From positions 1 through 55,167 of the forward strand of contig JAPLKB010000037.1 in assembly GCA_026388275.1 (NCBI GenBank): 55,167 nucleotides of DNA. The letters run 5' to 3'. This DNA is from Pseudomonadota bacterium. Lineage in GTDB: Bacteria > Desulfobacterota > Syntrophorhabdia > Syntrophorhabdales > Syntrophorhabdaceae. The notes beneath the pieces were generated by a model. That model had not been told where the DNA came from. It saw only the letters and a program-made list of their open reading frames with translations, and ran no database searches. The translations under genes and the position numbers were made by a program. This document shows, piece by piece, positions 34,230 to 41,812 of the stretch; position 1 is the stretch's first letter; each line of letters begins with the position of its first letter.

Positions 34230-35516
34230 TTATCGATGTTTGAAGGGACGATATAGGGGATCGCCGATCAATATCATCTGCCATGACCAGAAAGGTATTG
34301 AAGCAGTATAGCATTCAATAAGCGATTGACCGTCGAGTAAGCAGCCAAAAAACACATCAGGATAAGGAAACGCCTGGAGGTATGGTTCTGCAACCGGTCC
34401 CAGTGTTGCAGCAACCCCTTTTTCAAGCATAACCTTGCACCACACCTCGCTTGTTTTTGATTTTAAAGTTGTGCACTCAGAACTGGCAACATGGAACCCC
34501 ACAGCGCCTTTAACCCATGTAAATGCATCAATATATTTTCCAAGGCTATACCAGCCGCAGTATAAGGCTGCATCAGGGGCCTCACCGGGTTGGAAAAGTT
34601 TTTCCTTTTCATCCAGTACAACAGGCATCTTTTTACTGGATTCAACGCGATAGGCTGCATTATGTATTAACCTGTCATAGATTTGATATGCCGAAAGGTT
34701 TTTAACTCCTTTGTCAGGCCAGCGTGCATCAAAATATGCCTTGCCGGTTAATCCGGTTTTCTCGGTCTCGATGCTGTCATTAATAATACGATAAACAATA
34801 TCTTCTGATGGACCATCAAGGCGACTCACCGGTATGACTTTTTTTGGCATGTTCGCGATCTCTTTTCCTATAAATCCGACAAAATATCTGTTTGGAAGCC
34901 ATCCTTCAAGAGGGTATTCTTTTTCCATTACAAGGGCAATCTCTGAGTCGACGGAAGCGACATACGAAGTTTTTGCCGCTTGTCGAAGTTCCTTTTCAGT
35001 TGATGAAAGTTTTTCCTTCAGTTTTTTTATACCTTGCTTGTCTTTAGCGTCTGATATATTGATTTTTTCCTTCAGTTCAGTGATTTCTACCCGTAGTTTC
35101 AGAACCAGAGACTGTTCTGTTAATGATAGTTTAGGAGGGCCAATGCGTAACGGAATTCCGTACATAAGGATAATACACTTGAATTTGTTTCCTTCAGGAT
35201 CATTTTCTGTAAGGAAGCTTCGGACCGGTGCGGCTATGTGCTTTTCGTATTCTTCCCTTTCAACCTGTTCTTTCTGTGTAGTATCTACTTGAATTATGTT
35301 TTGATGTGGTATATTCCGTTCTTTCATGTAATACCGGGCTAATCGAAGACTTTCCGGTACTCTTTTGTTTACCACGATAACGAGTTGATCAGGAACAATA
35401 GCCATACCGGTTACGGGCCATGCAAACGATATTAGAACCGTTATAAAAGCTATCAACGCTACATTGAATGACTCTGGAATCCTACGTTTTTTGACTAAAA
35501 ATCTTCTAATTGCCAT
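34230..35516 (-). CDS. TIGR03790 family exported protein
   Basis: 428 residues. After an N-terminal signal or anchor (residues ~15-40) the mature part starts VPDQLVIVVNKRVPESLRLARYYMKERNIP and continues with ILMYGIPLRIGPP, matching the start of the TIGR03790 family. The centre has a ~50-residue coiled coil (ELKEKINISDAKDKQGIKKL). Late motifs include the GAVGFHVASSECTTLKS region and FPYPDVFFGCLLDGQSLIECY. Members are of unknown role and are often found in Deltaproteobacteria and Planctomycetes; the fold may be caspase-like/gingipain-like given the HVASSECTTL block, but this is inference. AGGATT precedes the ATG. Confidence 0.82.
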   Translation of the reverse strand: MAIRRFLVKKRRIPESFNVALIAFITVLISFAWPVTGMAIVPDQLVIVVNKRVPESLRLARYYMKERNIPHQNIIQVDTTQKEQVEREEYEKHIAAPVRSFLTENDPEGNKFKCIILMYGIPLRIGPPKLSLTEQSLVLKLRVEITELKEKINISDAKDKQGIKKLKEKLSSTEKELRQAAKTSYVASVDSEIALVMEKEYPLEGWLPNRYFVGFIGKEIANMPKKVIPVSRLDGPSEDIVYRIINDSIETEKTGLTGKAYFDARWPDKGVKNLSAYQIYDRLIHNAAYRVESSKKMPVVLDEKEKLFQPGEAPDAALYCGWYSLGKYIDAFTWVKGAVGFHVASSECTTLKSKTSEVWCKVMLEKGVAATLGPVAEPYLQAFPYPDVFFGCLLDGQSLIECYTASIPFWSWQMILIGDPLYRPFKHR

Positions 35517-35673
35517 AATCCTGCCCTATCAAATGATATAATATAATTGCAAGAATGTAACATACCATTACGGTTTGATAAAGAATTTCATTGAGGAATT
35601 AACAGATAGAACGCAAAAACTACAGTTCTTGGAATGGAACCACAATTTTGTTTTGACAATTTTGCGTAGGTTT

Positions 35674-36027
35674 TTACTCCTGGATTGCGGTGATTGATGG
35701 ATTGTCTGTTGGTTTAGATTGCTTATCAGGTATGAAGCGGAAAAAATAGAATATCATAGCAAACACCGAAAATGTATATATAAGTTCCACATCAAGAATC
35801 CAATTCCAAATCGAGCCTAAGACCCGCCATTCCGAAAAATCCGGCCATTTTGCTAAATAGCCGGGTACAATGACATTAGTAGCTATTCTTACCCAGGTAC
35901 CGGATTTGAGCCAAAGGTAAATTTGGTATGCAAGAAGGATCATACATACCGTATTAAATAACATATAGAGAATCTTTCCTGTTTTATGCAGCGTACTGTT
36001 CCGTAAATAAGATAGTTTATTTTCCAT
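35674..36027 (-). CDS. Small membrane protein of unknown function
   Basis: 117 residues with two clear membrane helices (~18-38 and ~78-98) separated by a loop containing GTWVRIATNVIVPGYLAKWPDFSEW. Not recognised as a named family. Both ends are predicted cytoplasmic. It is flanked by 150-base gaps, with the TIGR03790 gene and panE on the same strand. Confidence 0.7.
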   Translation of the reverse strand: MENKLSYLRNSTLHKTGKILYMLFNTVCMILLAYQIYLWLKSGTWVRIATNVIVPGYLAKWPDFSEWRVLGSIWNWILDVELIYTFSVFAMIFYFFRFIPDKQSKPTDNPSITAIQE

Positions 36028-36178
36028 TAAATAGCACCAATCTTCTATTTTAATATATTACTATGAAACAATTTTTTATTCTGTAGGAAAAGTTATACAA
36101 TCCTTGTAGGAAACAATTATAATTCAATAAATATCCAAATCCTTCCGGGGTTTATCCTGTATTTTGGCTGTTGCACAA

Positions 36179-37111
36179 TTACAAATCACGCAATAATTTT
36201 TCAAGGGTTGTTTTTGTGTTATGAGCAGAAATATTAAATCTTTCAGCATATCGTATGACTGTCCCTCCAAACAAATCCCATTCGCTTTGTCTGCCTTTCA
36301 TTTCAACATCTCTTTGAAATGATGTTTTTGTTTCAAAAGGAAACTGGTTGGCTTTTAAAAAGGATGTTTCAATAATATCGGATGGAAGTTCTATTTTGAT
36401 AGCCTTTGCAATTAATGCAATTTCCTGCATAATATTTTTGACAAGAATGCCGAGGTTCTCATCTTTTGCTGTCTCGCCGATTGTTTTGTTATAGGTTGCT
36501 GTTACTAAAGCAAAAGGTGCAATAAAAATATATTTTTTCCATATTTCAATATTCACGTCTTCAAAAAAATCAATCAAAATGCCGGCGTTTTTAAAAAGAT
36601 TAATTAGTTTTTCAGGATAAAAATCAGGATGCGATGGATCTTTTCCAATTGATATTTGACCACTTCCGCCTTTTTGAAAAATGATACCAGGGGATTCTAT
36701 ATGAGTGCCCAAATATAAACAGGATGGCAAAATATAACCTTTCTTTAAATGCTGTCGCATTCGTTCGTAGATATCAGCACCGTTTAAAAGGGGCAAAACT
36801 ATAGAGTTTTTATCTGTAATTTTGTTAATTTCTTTTGTAACACTTTCCAAATCGTAACCCTTAACCGCTACAACAACTATATCAAAAACAGGCAAATTAT
36901 TAACGGTGTCTGAACAAGAATACGGTTGAACAAGAATCTCTTCTTTGCCGCCGTCTTTTTTCAGAAGTAAGCCTTTTTTTAAAATGGCATCTTTATGTTT
37001 CCCTCTTGCTATAAAATATGTATTGCCCTTGCCGGTTTTTTTAAAATACCTGGTCAGAAGAGTTCCATAGTAACCGCCCACTCCTCCGACTCCGAAAAAA
37101 CATATATTCAT
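36179..37111 (-). CDS. panE: 2-dehydropantoate 2-reductase
   Basis: A 310-residue NADPH-dependent ketopantoate reductase (coenzyme A pathway) or a close relative. The Rossmann motif FGVGGVGGYYG (6-16) opens the protein; VVVAVKGYDLE and the conserved LLNGADIYERM (in place of the usual QNGV) follow; the C-terminal helical domain has KKYIFIAPFALVTATYNKTIG with the catalytic Lys, and the KGRQSEWDLFGG block near the end. GGAG precedes the ATG. Its leader begins with a 29-base sequence that is repeated at 38809, directly next to an attC-like site, so it may be the last gene of the cassette-like array or the chromosomal gene at its edge. Confidence 0.88.
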   Translation of the reverse strand: MNICFFGVGGVGGYYGTLLTRYFKKTGKGNTYFIARGKHKDAILKKGLLLKKDGGKEEILVQPYSCSDTVNNLPVFDIVVVAVKGYDLESVTKEINKITDKNSIVLPLLNGADIYERMRQHLKKGYILPSCLYLGTHIESPGIIFQKGGSGQISIGKDPSHPDFYPEKLINLFKNAGILIDFFEDVNIEIWKKYIFIAPFALVTATYNKTIGETAKDENLGILVKNIMQEIALIAKAIKIELPSDIIETSFLKANQFPFETKTSFQRDVEMKGRQSEWDLFGGTVIRYAERFNISAHNTKTTLEKLLRDL

Positions 37112-37134
37112 CTTTGCTCCTTGATCTAATCATG

Positions 37135-37163
37135 GTTTTTTAATATCTTGCTTTGGTTAATAA
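37135..37163. repeat. 29-bp direct repeat, copy 1
   Basis: On the plus strand GTTTTTTAATATCTTGCTTT followed by GGTTAATAA, identical to 38809-38837. On the minus strand it starts at the expected crossover side of an attC-like site (TTATTAACC). The two copies bracket a unit containing the MITE copy B and the MBL gene. Confidence 0.85.
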
Positions 37164-37225
37164 TAATGCTTGGGTCAGCCACGAGGCCGCTCTATGGCCG
37201 AGTTAGCTGGCCCAGGTCGTTATGC
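37162..37225 (-). other. attC-like recombination site 1
   Basis: Minus strand: GCATAAC (R'' box, one mismatch to RYYYAAC), 5-base spacer GACCT, arm GGGCCAGC, an inner hairpin with GGCC/GGCC, arm GCTGACCC, 5-base spacer AAGCA, then TTATTA where GTTRRRY is expected (degenerate). The 7-5-stem-5-7 spacing is that of integron attC sites. It follows the MBL gene stop by ~75 bases. Confidence 0.55.
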
Positions 37226-37298
37226 GGGTTTGCTGCCGATGTTTGGTCCTCGTGATTTCGACGACAATCATTCCGATGGCAAAGAACGGTTTTTTCCG

Positions 37299-38306
37299 CT
37301 ACCGTCGGGGAGGCTCGACGATCAAGACGCCGGTGTCGTCTATCTTGAAGCCCATGAGGTCCGCACCGACCACCACGCGCCCATCGTAGGTCTTACGTGT
37401 CGCAGCCAGCAGTTCTTCCGGTGTAGGGAATGGAATGCCTTCCTTAGGAAGGCCTGACAATACTAGATGTGTGTAAACAGCCAGTTTTGGCCGACTAGCA
37501 GTGAACAACTTCCCTGCCAATTCCGGCGAAATGTGGTGTTCATATATTGCCTTATACGCAGGGAACTTGCCAAAGAGCTTTTCGGGAATCATAGCTACTT
37601 CGCAGATGAGCAGGTCAGCGCTGCGAGCCGCTTTCTCAAGGCTTACACTATATCGGGTATCGCCCGAAATCACTACTGAGTTGTTTTTGTAGGTGATTTT
37701 GAAACCGTAGCAAGGTTTAACGAGATCGCCATGATCTACCTCAAAGGCGGTCACAACAACACCATTCTTTTCATAGACGACACCCGGCTTAAAATCGTGC
37801 GCATCCACTTGTATACCTGCTAAAGGATTCTTTTCATCCTCGAGACGAATGCGGCGGTCTTCAGAGAATGCTTCCCATAGATTAGCCATCATTTTCTCTG
37901 TTCCTGGAGGACCATAGATTAAAAAAGGTTTTTTCCGGCCACCGAAGGGGGTTTGTATCCATCCACTTAGCCAGAGGTCAGAAAGACCGTTAATGTGATC
38001 TGAGTGCAGATGTGTAAGGAAATGTGCATCGATGCTGCCGAGAGGAATCTGCTTCTGCCACAGACGGATAGTGATGCCTCGCCCCATATCAAACACAAGC
38101 CGCTGTCCCCCTGCTTCAATTAAGGTGCTGTTTCCGAAGCGGTCAGGAGAGGGTACTGGCATCCCGGTGCCAAGCAGGGTGACTGAAAAATCATCCGCCG
38201 ACAGCGCTGGAGCGGAGAGGGCGAAGATGAAACACACAATGCCGAGCATAGCAAAACACATGATTTTTCCAGATGTTCTTTTGGCTAAAGTTTTAATGAC
38301 CATCAT
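37299..38306 (-). CDS. Exported MBL-fold metallohydrolase (RNase Z-like subgroup)
   Basis: 335 residues with an N-terminal signal peptide (~13-37, ending SAPALSADDF), so probably periplasmic. The metallo-beta-lactamase motif is FLTHLHSDHINGL (~97-109). FGNSTLIEAGGQRLVFDMGRG precedes it, VISGDTRYS supplies the next ligand and YEHHISPE the last. The spacing resembles the RNase Z/arylsulfatase-like exported hydrolases, whose substrates vary. The DNA is more GC-rich than the core genes. It sits between attC-like sites 2 and 1, reads in the array direction, and has AAGGAGG before the ATG; likely a mobile cassette gene. Confidence 0.88.
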   Translation of the reverse strand: MMVIKTLAKRTSGKIMCFAMLGIVCFIFALSAPALSADDFSVTLLGTGMPVPSPDRFGNSTLIEAGGQRLVFDMGRGITIRLWQKQIPLGSIDAHFLTHLHSDHINGLSDLWLSGWIQTPFGGRKKPFLIYGPPGTEKMMANLWEAFSEDRRIRLEDEKNPLAGIQVDAHDFKPGVVYEKNGVVVTAFEVDHGDLVKPCYGFKITYKNNSVVISGDTRYSVSLEKAARSADLLICEVAMIPEKLFGKFPAYKAIYEHHISPELAGKLFTASRPKLAVYTHLVLSGLPKEGIPFPTPEELLAATRKTYDGRVVVGADLMGFKIDDTGVLIVEPPRR

Positions 38307-38381
38307 TCAATGCCTCCTTAAGTTCAGTAATCTTGTTTTTTAATTCTGCATTATTCATTATTCCCTCCCCGGAATTGCTTT

Positions 38382-38800
38382 GGTTTTGTCAAAAGTTATC
38401 ATTACATTGTTTTGTTTATGGAGCATTTATTAGTTCTTTTCTCCTGGTCGGTCAGCGGCATGATTGGGATATTCATGACCCACAAGTGGGTGCCCCGCGC
38501 TCTGCTTCACCTTGCGATCCTTCATCGTACGTTCAGTACGATTACGGCCTGCAAAGCTTACAGCCCATCTGCATTTGTAAAATCACTGACATATTACAGC
38601 CCATCCGAATCTGAAACATCCCTGCCATGCCGCTGACCACCCAAGCCTGATTCACATACACGTTTATGTGAATCAGGCAGAAATGAAGAAGGATTTCTTC
38701 ATTTCCCATACTTCCTGTTACCTCCCCCTTATTATGACTTGTAAGGGCATATCTTTACTCAACCTTCTTAACAATTTTTCATGTAACTTTTGACAATACC
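38382..38800. mobile_element. MITE-like repeat with terminal inverted repeats, copy B
   Basis: 419 bp bounded by GGTTTTGTCAAAAGTT (38382-38397) and AACTTTTGACAATACC (38785-38800). Same hairpins as copy A but with compensatory substitutions: ATCGTAC/GTACGAT (38524-38542) and a perfect 14-bp stem GCCTGATTCACATA/TATGTGAATCAGGC (38645-38678), then AAATGAAGAA/TTCTTCATTT (38681-38704). It lies just upstream of the MBL gene. Extra length comes from a partial internal duplication of GATGGGCTGTAA. Confidence 0.84.
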
Positions 38801-38808
38801 CCAAATCG

Positions 38809-38837
38809 TTTTTTAATATCTTGCTTTGGTTAATAAC
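38809..38837. repeat. 29-bp direct repeat, copy 2
   Basis: Identical to 37135-37163. Here it lies between MITE copy B and attC-like site 2. Confidence 0.85.
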
Positions 38838-38888
38838 GCCGGAACTCAGCGGCGGCTCATAGCCGTCTGCCGGAGTGATCGGTTGGGC
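38831..38888 (-). other. attC-like recombination site 2
   Basis: Minus strand: perfect R'' box GCCCAAC (38888-38882), 5-base spacer CGATC, arm ACTC with inner CGGCT, loop, AGCCG and arm GAGT, then spacer and GTTATTA as a degenerate R' box. It lies 42 bases after the stop of the exported protein gene at 38930, the expected position of an attC. The middle of the stem pairs poorly. Confidence 0.55.
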
Positions 38889-38929
38889 GGAAAACACGGT
38901 AAGTAATTGAATCATACGGCCCTGGTGGT

Positions 38930-39820
38930 CTACTGTTTCCCGGGTGCAAGCTTCTGCGCCTCTGAGCAGGCTGTGCCGGGGTTTTTTTCAAACAACTTGA
39001 ATACGATCGACACATTTTCCTCTCTTCTTTCTCCATTCGTCCGCAGATGCTTCAGCCAATTGCCCTCAAGTTCCCGCAGACTGATCCTGAACACATCCTG
39101 CCACGGCCTATCCTTCTCATGGGAGAGTCGTTGCAGCCGCTTTATCTTGTCGATTCCATAGGTCTTATACAAATAGTTTCCGAAAGACCCCGTTTCAGCA
39201 TAGGCCTTATGTTGTTTAGCTTTATCAAGAATCAAAAGTTTGCCCTCTCCGGCGTCTTTCATACCCCATGACTCATGATCAGGTCCCAATTCGTTAAGGG
39301 GAATGTATGATTTCGTTTCCAGGAGAGCCAACACCCATTCTTCGCTGCCGAATCCACACATAGGGAAGGTTAACGGATTCCCGACCTGTGCTTCTGTAAG
39401 AATACCCATCATATTACGAATCAATTTATCCTTTTGGGGAAATACTGCACTTGTAAGTTTGTGCGCCATCATTTGCGGCGATCCTTCAGATTTGAAGACC
39501 CGAACGATGCGTATCCGTCTATCATCCTTTTTTTCCCAGTAAAAGACACTGGAATAGACATCCCTGCGCGGAACATCGAAAACGACCTGTATTTTTTCAA
39601 ATCGATCTATTCCGGAATCGGCAGACCAGAATGCAAGAATGCGCTCCAACATCGCTTGTGCTTGATCGGCCAGGCTTTTCAGTTGATCATTCGACAATTT
39701 TCCGGTGGCATCGCTTACGATGAGGTGCCGGGTTTCTATGAACATACTCGATGCCTGCGATAATCCAGCTATCAAGAGACCTGCTGTAAGGATTGTTACT
39801 GCAAGCGTTCCTCTGATCAT
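38930..39820 (-). CDS. Exported protein, possibly a degenerate MA-clan peptidase-like domain
   Basis: 296 residues from the ATG at 39820, which has AAAGGAG upstream (an earlier in-frame ATG at 39898 lacks one). Residues 1-24 are a signal peptide (TLAVTILTAGLLIAGLSQAS). The body contains RFEKIQVVFDVPRRDVYSSV, and a late AETGSFGNYLYKTYGIDKIKRL segment of the kind found near the end of gluzincin-type MA-clan peptidases. Where HExxH would be expected it reads AHKLTSAVF, so a catalytic zinc site is not evident. Function unknown. It lies in the array direction, followed by attC-like site 2, with GC content above the surroundings. Confidence 0.72.
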   Translation of the reverse strand: MIRGTLAVTILTAGLLIAGLSQASSMFIETRHLIVSDATGKLSNDQLKSLADQAQAMLERILAFWSADSGIDRFEKIQVVFDVPRRDVYSSVFYWEKKDDRRIRIVRVFKSEGSPQMMAHKLTSAVFPQKDKLIRNMMGILTEAQVGNPLTFPMCGFGSEEWVLALLETKSYIPLNELGPDHESWGMKDAGEGKLLILDKAKQHKAYAETGSFGNYLYKTYGIDKIKRLQRLSHEKDRPWQDVFRISLRELEGNWLKHLRTNGERREENVSIVFKLFEKNPGTACSEAQKLAPGKQ

Positions 39821-39874
39821 CGGTTTTGCTCCTTTCCCTTTTATGCCGCCCAATAAAAAGCTGAACAAGAAGCA

Positions 39875-40398
39875 GGCTTTATTGCCGATTGGCACCAACG
39901 ATTCGATTCGTTGGAACTTTTTTGCCTCTATCTGCTTCTCTATGTTTTTGTTTTATTATATCTTCTATTCAGTTTTTTGTCTTTATTCTTATCTAAACTT
40001 TCAATCAATTGATTCCCCGAAGCTCTGCTTCGGGGTGACCAAATTCCCTCGCCCCTTGAGGGAGAGGGCAGGGTGAGGGGGGTGATAATCATGTTCCCCA
40101 TTCCTCTGATACCACGCAGCTCTGCTGCGGGGAGGTTCATTAAGAAGAAAACACACCATTTTCAAGAACCTCTTTTCTTTGATGTCCTGTACTCCAAAAA
40201 AGACATTTATCAAACGGTTTCCAGGATGGTATTCACAGTGAATACCAATAATACTTAATTGTTCAAACCAAAGCCTGTCTTGGCTTTACGGAGATTTAAC
40301 TTTTTGCTCTCACTGTGAGAGCAAATGCTACAGCACAGTGTCTGTAATCGCCGAAAATGATCCTAAAACGAATTTCTTTCCTATAATATGGCTCCAAC
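39875..40398 (-). repeat. Structured non-coding element, copy 1 (split by a REP-like repeat)
   Basis: Shares ~384 bp with 42099-42482. Removing the 141-bp REP-like insert (40001-40141) leaves 383 bp, almost the same length. Hairpins: CCAACGA/TCGTTGG at the left; TGGTATTCA/TGAATACCA with a CAG loop (40227-40247); AAAGCC/GGCTTT (40270-40287); TTTGCTCTCA/TGAGAGCAAA with a CTG loop (40303-40325); TACAG/CTGTA (40329-40346). Seven base pairs change in a compensatory way relative to copy 2. No conserved protein frame. The strand is given as the cassette direction. Confidence 0.85.
40001..40141. repeat. REP-like dispersed repeat, copy 3 (inserted in the structured element)
   Basis: Full 141-bp copy from TCAATCAATTGATTCC to GGGGAGGTTCATTA. 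The structured element continues on both sides of it, while the second copy at 42099-42482 is uninterrupted, so this REP-like unit inserted after the element had duplicated. Confidence 0.88.
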
Positions 40399-40455
40399 AC
40401 AGCCATCACCGGGAGGCCGGTTTTATGGCCGATTCGCTGGAACGTCTTGTTAAGC
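40392..40455 (-). other. attC-like recombination site 3
   Basis: Minus strand: GCTTAAC (perfect RYYYAAC, 40455-40449), a long spacer, arm GCCAT, AAA bulge, ACCGG, loop, CCGGT, arm ATGGC, then GTTGGAG as R'. GTTCCAGC nearer to the stem is a second candidate R''. The stop codon of BrnA falls in the stem, so the last ~18 residues of BrnA are encoded by attC-like sequence. Confidence 0.5.
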
Positions 40456-40672
40456 GTTTTGTTGAACGAGTCAGTTCCAGAAGAGACCGCAGGGCACTAT
40501 TTACTGAAGCAGAATCATGGAATGCCTTCGCTATATCAGGATCAAGAATAATCACGTTGGAACCTTCTTCGATTAATCTATGGTAGTATTTTCCGCGGAC
40601 AGCTTTCGAATAGTCGAAATCATATTCTGGACGTAACTCGTCGATGTCTTTTTTCTTGTTTTTATTTTTCAT
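40406..40672 (-). CDS. brnA: BrnA-like antitoxin (CopG-type)
   Basis: 88 residues. The ATG at 40672 lies inside the end of brnT (11-base overlap) with GAGAGG upstream. The conserved core is ELRPEYDFDYSKAVRGKYY followed by NVIILDPDIAKAFHDSASVN and a short helix, which is the BrnA signature: a ribbon-helix-helix that neutralises BrnT and autoregulates the operon. The residues after ~68 (LTRSTKRLTRRSSESAIKPA) do not look like family sequence and coincide with attC-like DNA. Confidence 0.85.
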   Translation of the reverse strand: MKNKNKKKDIDELRPEYDFDYSKAVRGKYYHRLIEEGSNVIILDPDIAKAFHDSASVNSALRSLLELTRSTKRLTRRSSESAIKPASR

Positions 40673-40931
40673 GTTTTTTCCTCTCTTGCGCAGTGGCAAG
40701 CCTTGAGCTTATAATACGTGTACTTTTTTTCCTCTCCGAGTATGCAACAACAAGCAGCTTATTTTGTGAAGAGAATCCAATGGTTATAAAGCGCTGTTCA
40801 TTTACAGAATGATCAGGATCATTGAAGGTTGCAGATAAAGGATCGTAAAACACTGTAACGGCTTCGTCGAAAGCAATCCCATGTTTTTTATAGTTTCTTC
40901 CGGCTTTTTCCGGGTCCCATTCAAATTGCAT
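40662..40931 (-). CDS. brnT: BrnT-family ribonuclease toxin
   Basis: 89 residues, a RelE-fold toxin that cleaves mRNA. It opens with the family hallmark FEWDPEKAGRNYKKHGIAFDEA (residues 3-24) and ends with RIISSRLATAQERKKHE, including the Arg and Ser/Arg positions of the BrnT active site. BrnT precedes BrnA, the usual order. Upstream on the minus strand, 38 bases before the ATG, is GTTAAGC, the R' box of attC-like site 4, so the toxin-antitoxin pair occupies one cassette. Confidence 0.9.
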   Translation of the reverse strand: MQFEWDPEKAGRNYKKHGIAFDEAVTVFYDPLSATFNDPDHSVNEQRFITIGFSSQNKLLVVAYSERKKSTRIISSRLATAQERKKHEK

Positions 40932-40969
40932 TGTGAATTATCTTATCTCATATTTATTATATTTTCCAT

Positions 40970-41025
40970 GCTTAACATGGTGATCAGCCAGAGCCGGATT
41001 CTTCGGCGATTGGCTGGATCAATTC
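40970..41025 (-). other. attC-like recombination site 4, disrupted by an IS110 remnant
   Basis: Minus strand: GAATT spacer, arm GATCCAGCCA, inner GCCG/CGGC hairpin, arm TGGCTGATC, 5-base spacer ACCAT, perfect R' box GTTAAGC (40976-40970). The first arm has one unpaired extra base, as attC L'' arms do. The R'' box is missing: where it should be (beyond 41025) the IS110 sequence begins. BrnT starts 38 bases after GTTAAGC. Confidence 0.68.
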
Positions 41026-41692
41026 GATACTATTCAAGGCCTCCTCGAGACATGGTAAAATTGGTCTTACGAGGAACCAAATCTTATCAACACAGGAGGA
41101 AGCCTTATGAACTTTTACAAAGGTCAACACAAATTTTACTGTGGTATCGATTTACATGCAAGAAAAATGTATCTCTGCATTCTTGATGAAAAAGGAGAGG
41201 TAAAGCTTCACCGGAACATGGATACGGACAGAGAAGCCTTTCTCAAAGCTATTGAACCATACAGAGAAGATGTGGTTGTTGCTGTTAAATGTATGTTTGC
41301 CTGGTACTGGATAGCCGATCTCTGTCAGAAAGAAGGTATATCCTTCGTATTAGGTCATGCCCTTTATATGAAAGCAATCCATGGAGGCAAGGCAAAGAAC
41401 GACAAGATTGATTCACAGAAAATAGCTGTTCTTTTAAGGGGAGGCATGATCCCTCAGTCGTATGTTTACCCGGAGAAGATGAGAGCAACAAGAGACCTTA
41501 TGAGGAGAAGGAATCATCTGATGAGAAAAAGAGCTGAACTTTTAGCTCATATTCAGAATACCAACAGTCAGTACAGCCTCGATGAGACCTTCGGCTGTAT
41601 TGCAGTTCCCAGTAGAAGAGGAAACATTATCGATAAATTCGATCATCCCGCTGTTCAAAAAAGTATGGAAGCTGATCTTGAAGTTATACCCG
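41021..41692 (+). mobile_element. IS110-family insertion sequence remnant (5' half)
   Basis: The left end abuts the arm of an attC-like site and the leader contains a small CCTCG/CGAGG hairpin near 41040-41075 (the place where IS110 elements encode a bridge RNA, inferred). The right boundary is where the transposase reading leaves family sequence, ~41686-41692, fused to the interior of a truncated parE. The C-terminal half and right end are lost. Insertion into attC sites is known for the IS1111 subgroup. Confidence 0.7.
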
Positions 41693-41724
41693 TGCTTTGT
41701 CGTAGATGTCTTTTAAAACCTTAG
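41107..41724 (+). pseudogene. Truncated IS110 transposase
   Basis: 205 codons; intact members have ~340. The N-terminal DEDD domain is present: GIDLHARKMYLCIL (first Asp) and KNDKIDSQKIA (Asp pair). The position that should be the second acidic residue reads VAVKCMFAWYW, where family members have VAVEC, so the catalytic Glu is Lys. The C-terminal Transposase_20 domain with the nucleophilic Ser is gone; after ADLEVIPV the frame continues ~10 codons into antisense parE sequence. AGGAGGAAGCC precedes the ATG. Inactive. Confidence 0.85.
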
Positions 41725-41812
41725 CGGCAGCGCTTGGGCTATCTGCCGCTATATAGTCGTGAATATCGTGGAGCCAGATTTCAGCCTCAGATGTCCACCT
41801 TATTTCTGCCAT
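41684..41812 (-). pseudogene. Truncated ParE/RelE-family toxin
   Basis: 42 codons, about half of a normal ParE. MAEIRWTSEAEIWLHDIHDY and IAADSPSAAAKVLKDIY match the N-terminal half of ParE toxins (helix pair before the beta-sheet). The ATG overlaps the antitoxin gene by 13 bases, the usual toxin-antitoxin arrangement. The frame ends at TAA exactly at the junction with the IS110 remnant; the catalytic beta-strands are missing. Too short for the automatic ORF set. Confidence 0.78.

Noticed and set aside
38542-38708. Short minus-strand frame inside MITE copy B starting MGNEEILLHF with a good ribosome-binding site
   Set aside because: Copy A has a stop after 17 codons in the equivalent frame and the sequence is constrained by hairpins, so it is unlikely to be a conserved peptide.
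40201-40346. String of hairpins with short repeats read as a possible CRISPR array
   Set aside because: There are no identical direct repeats of 25-37 bp with unique spacers; stems differ from each other and covary between two copies instead. No cas genes are present.
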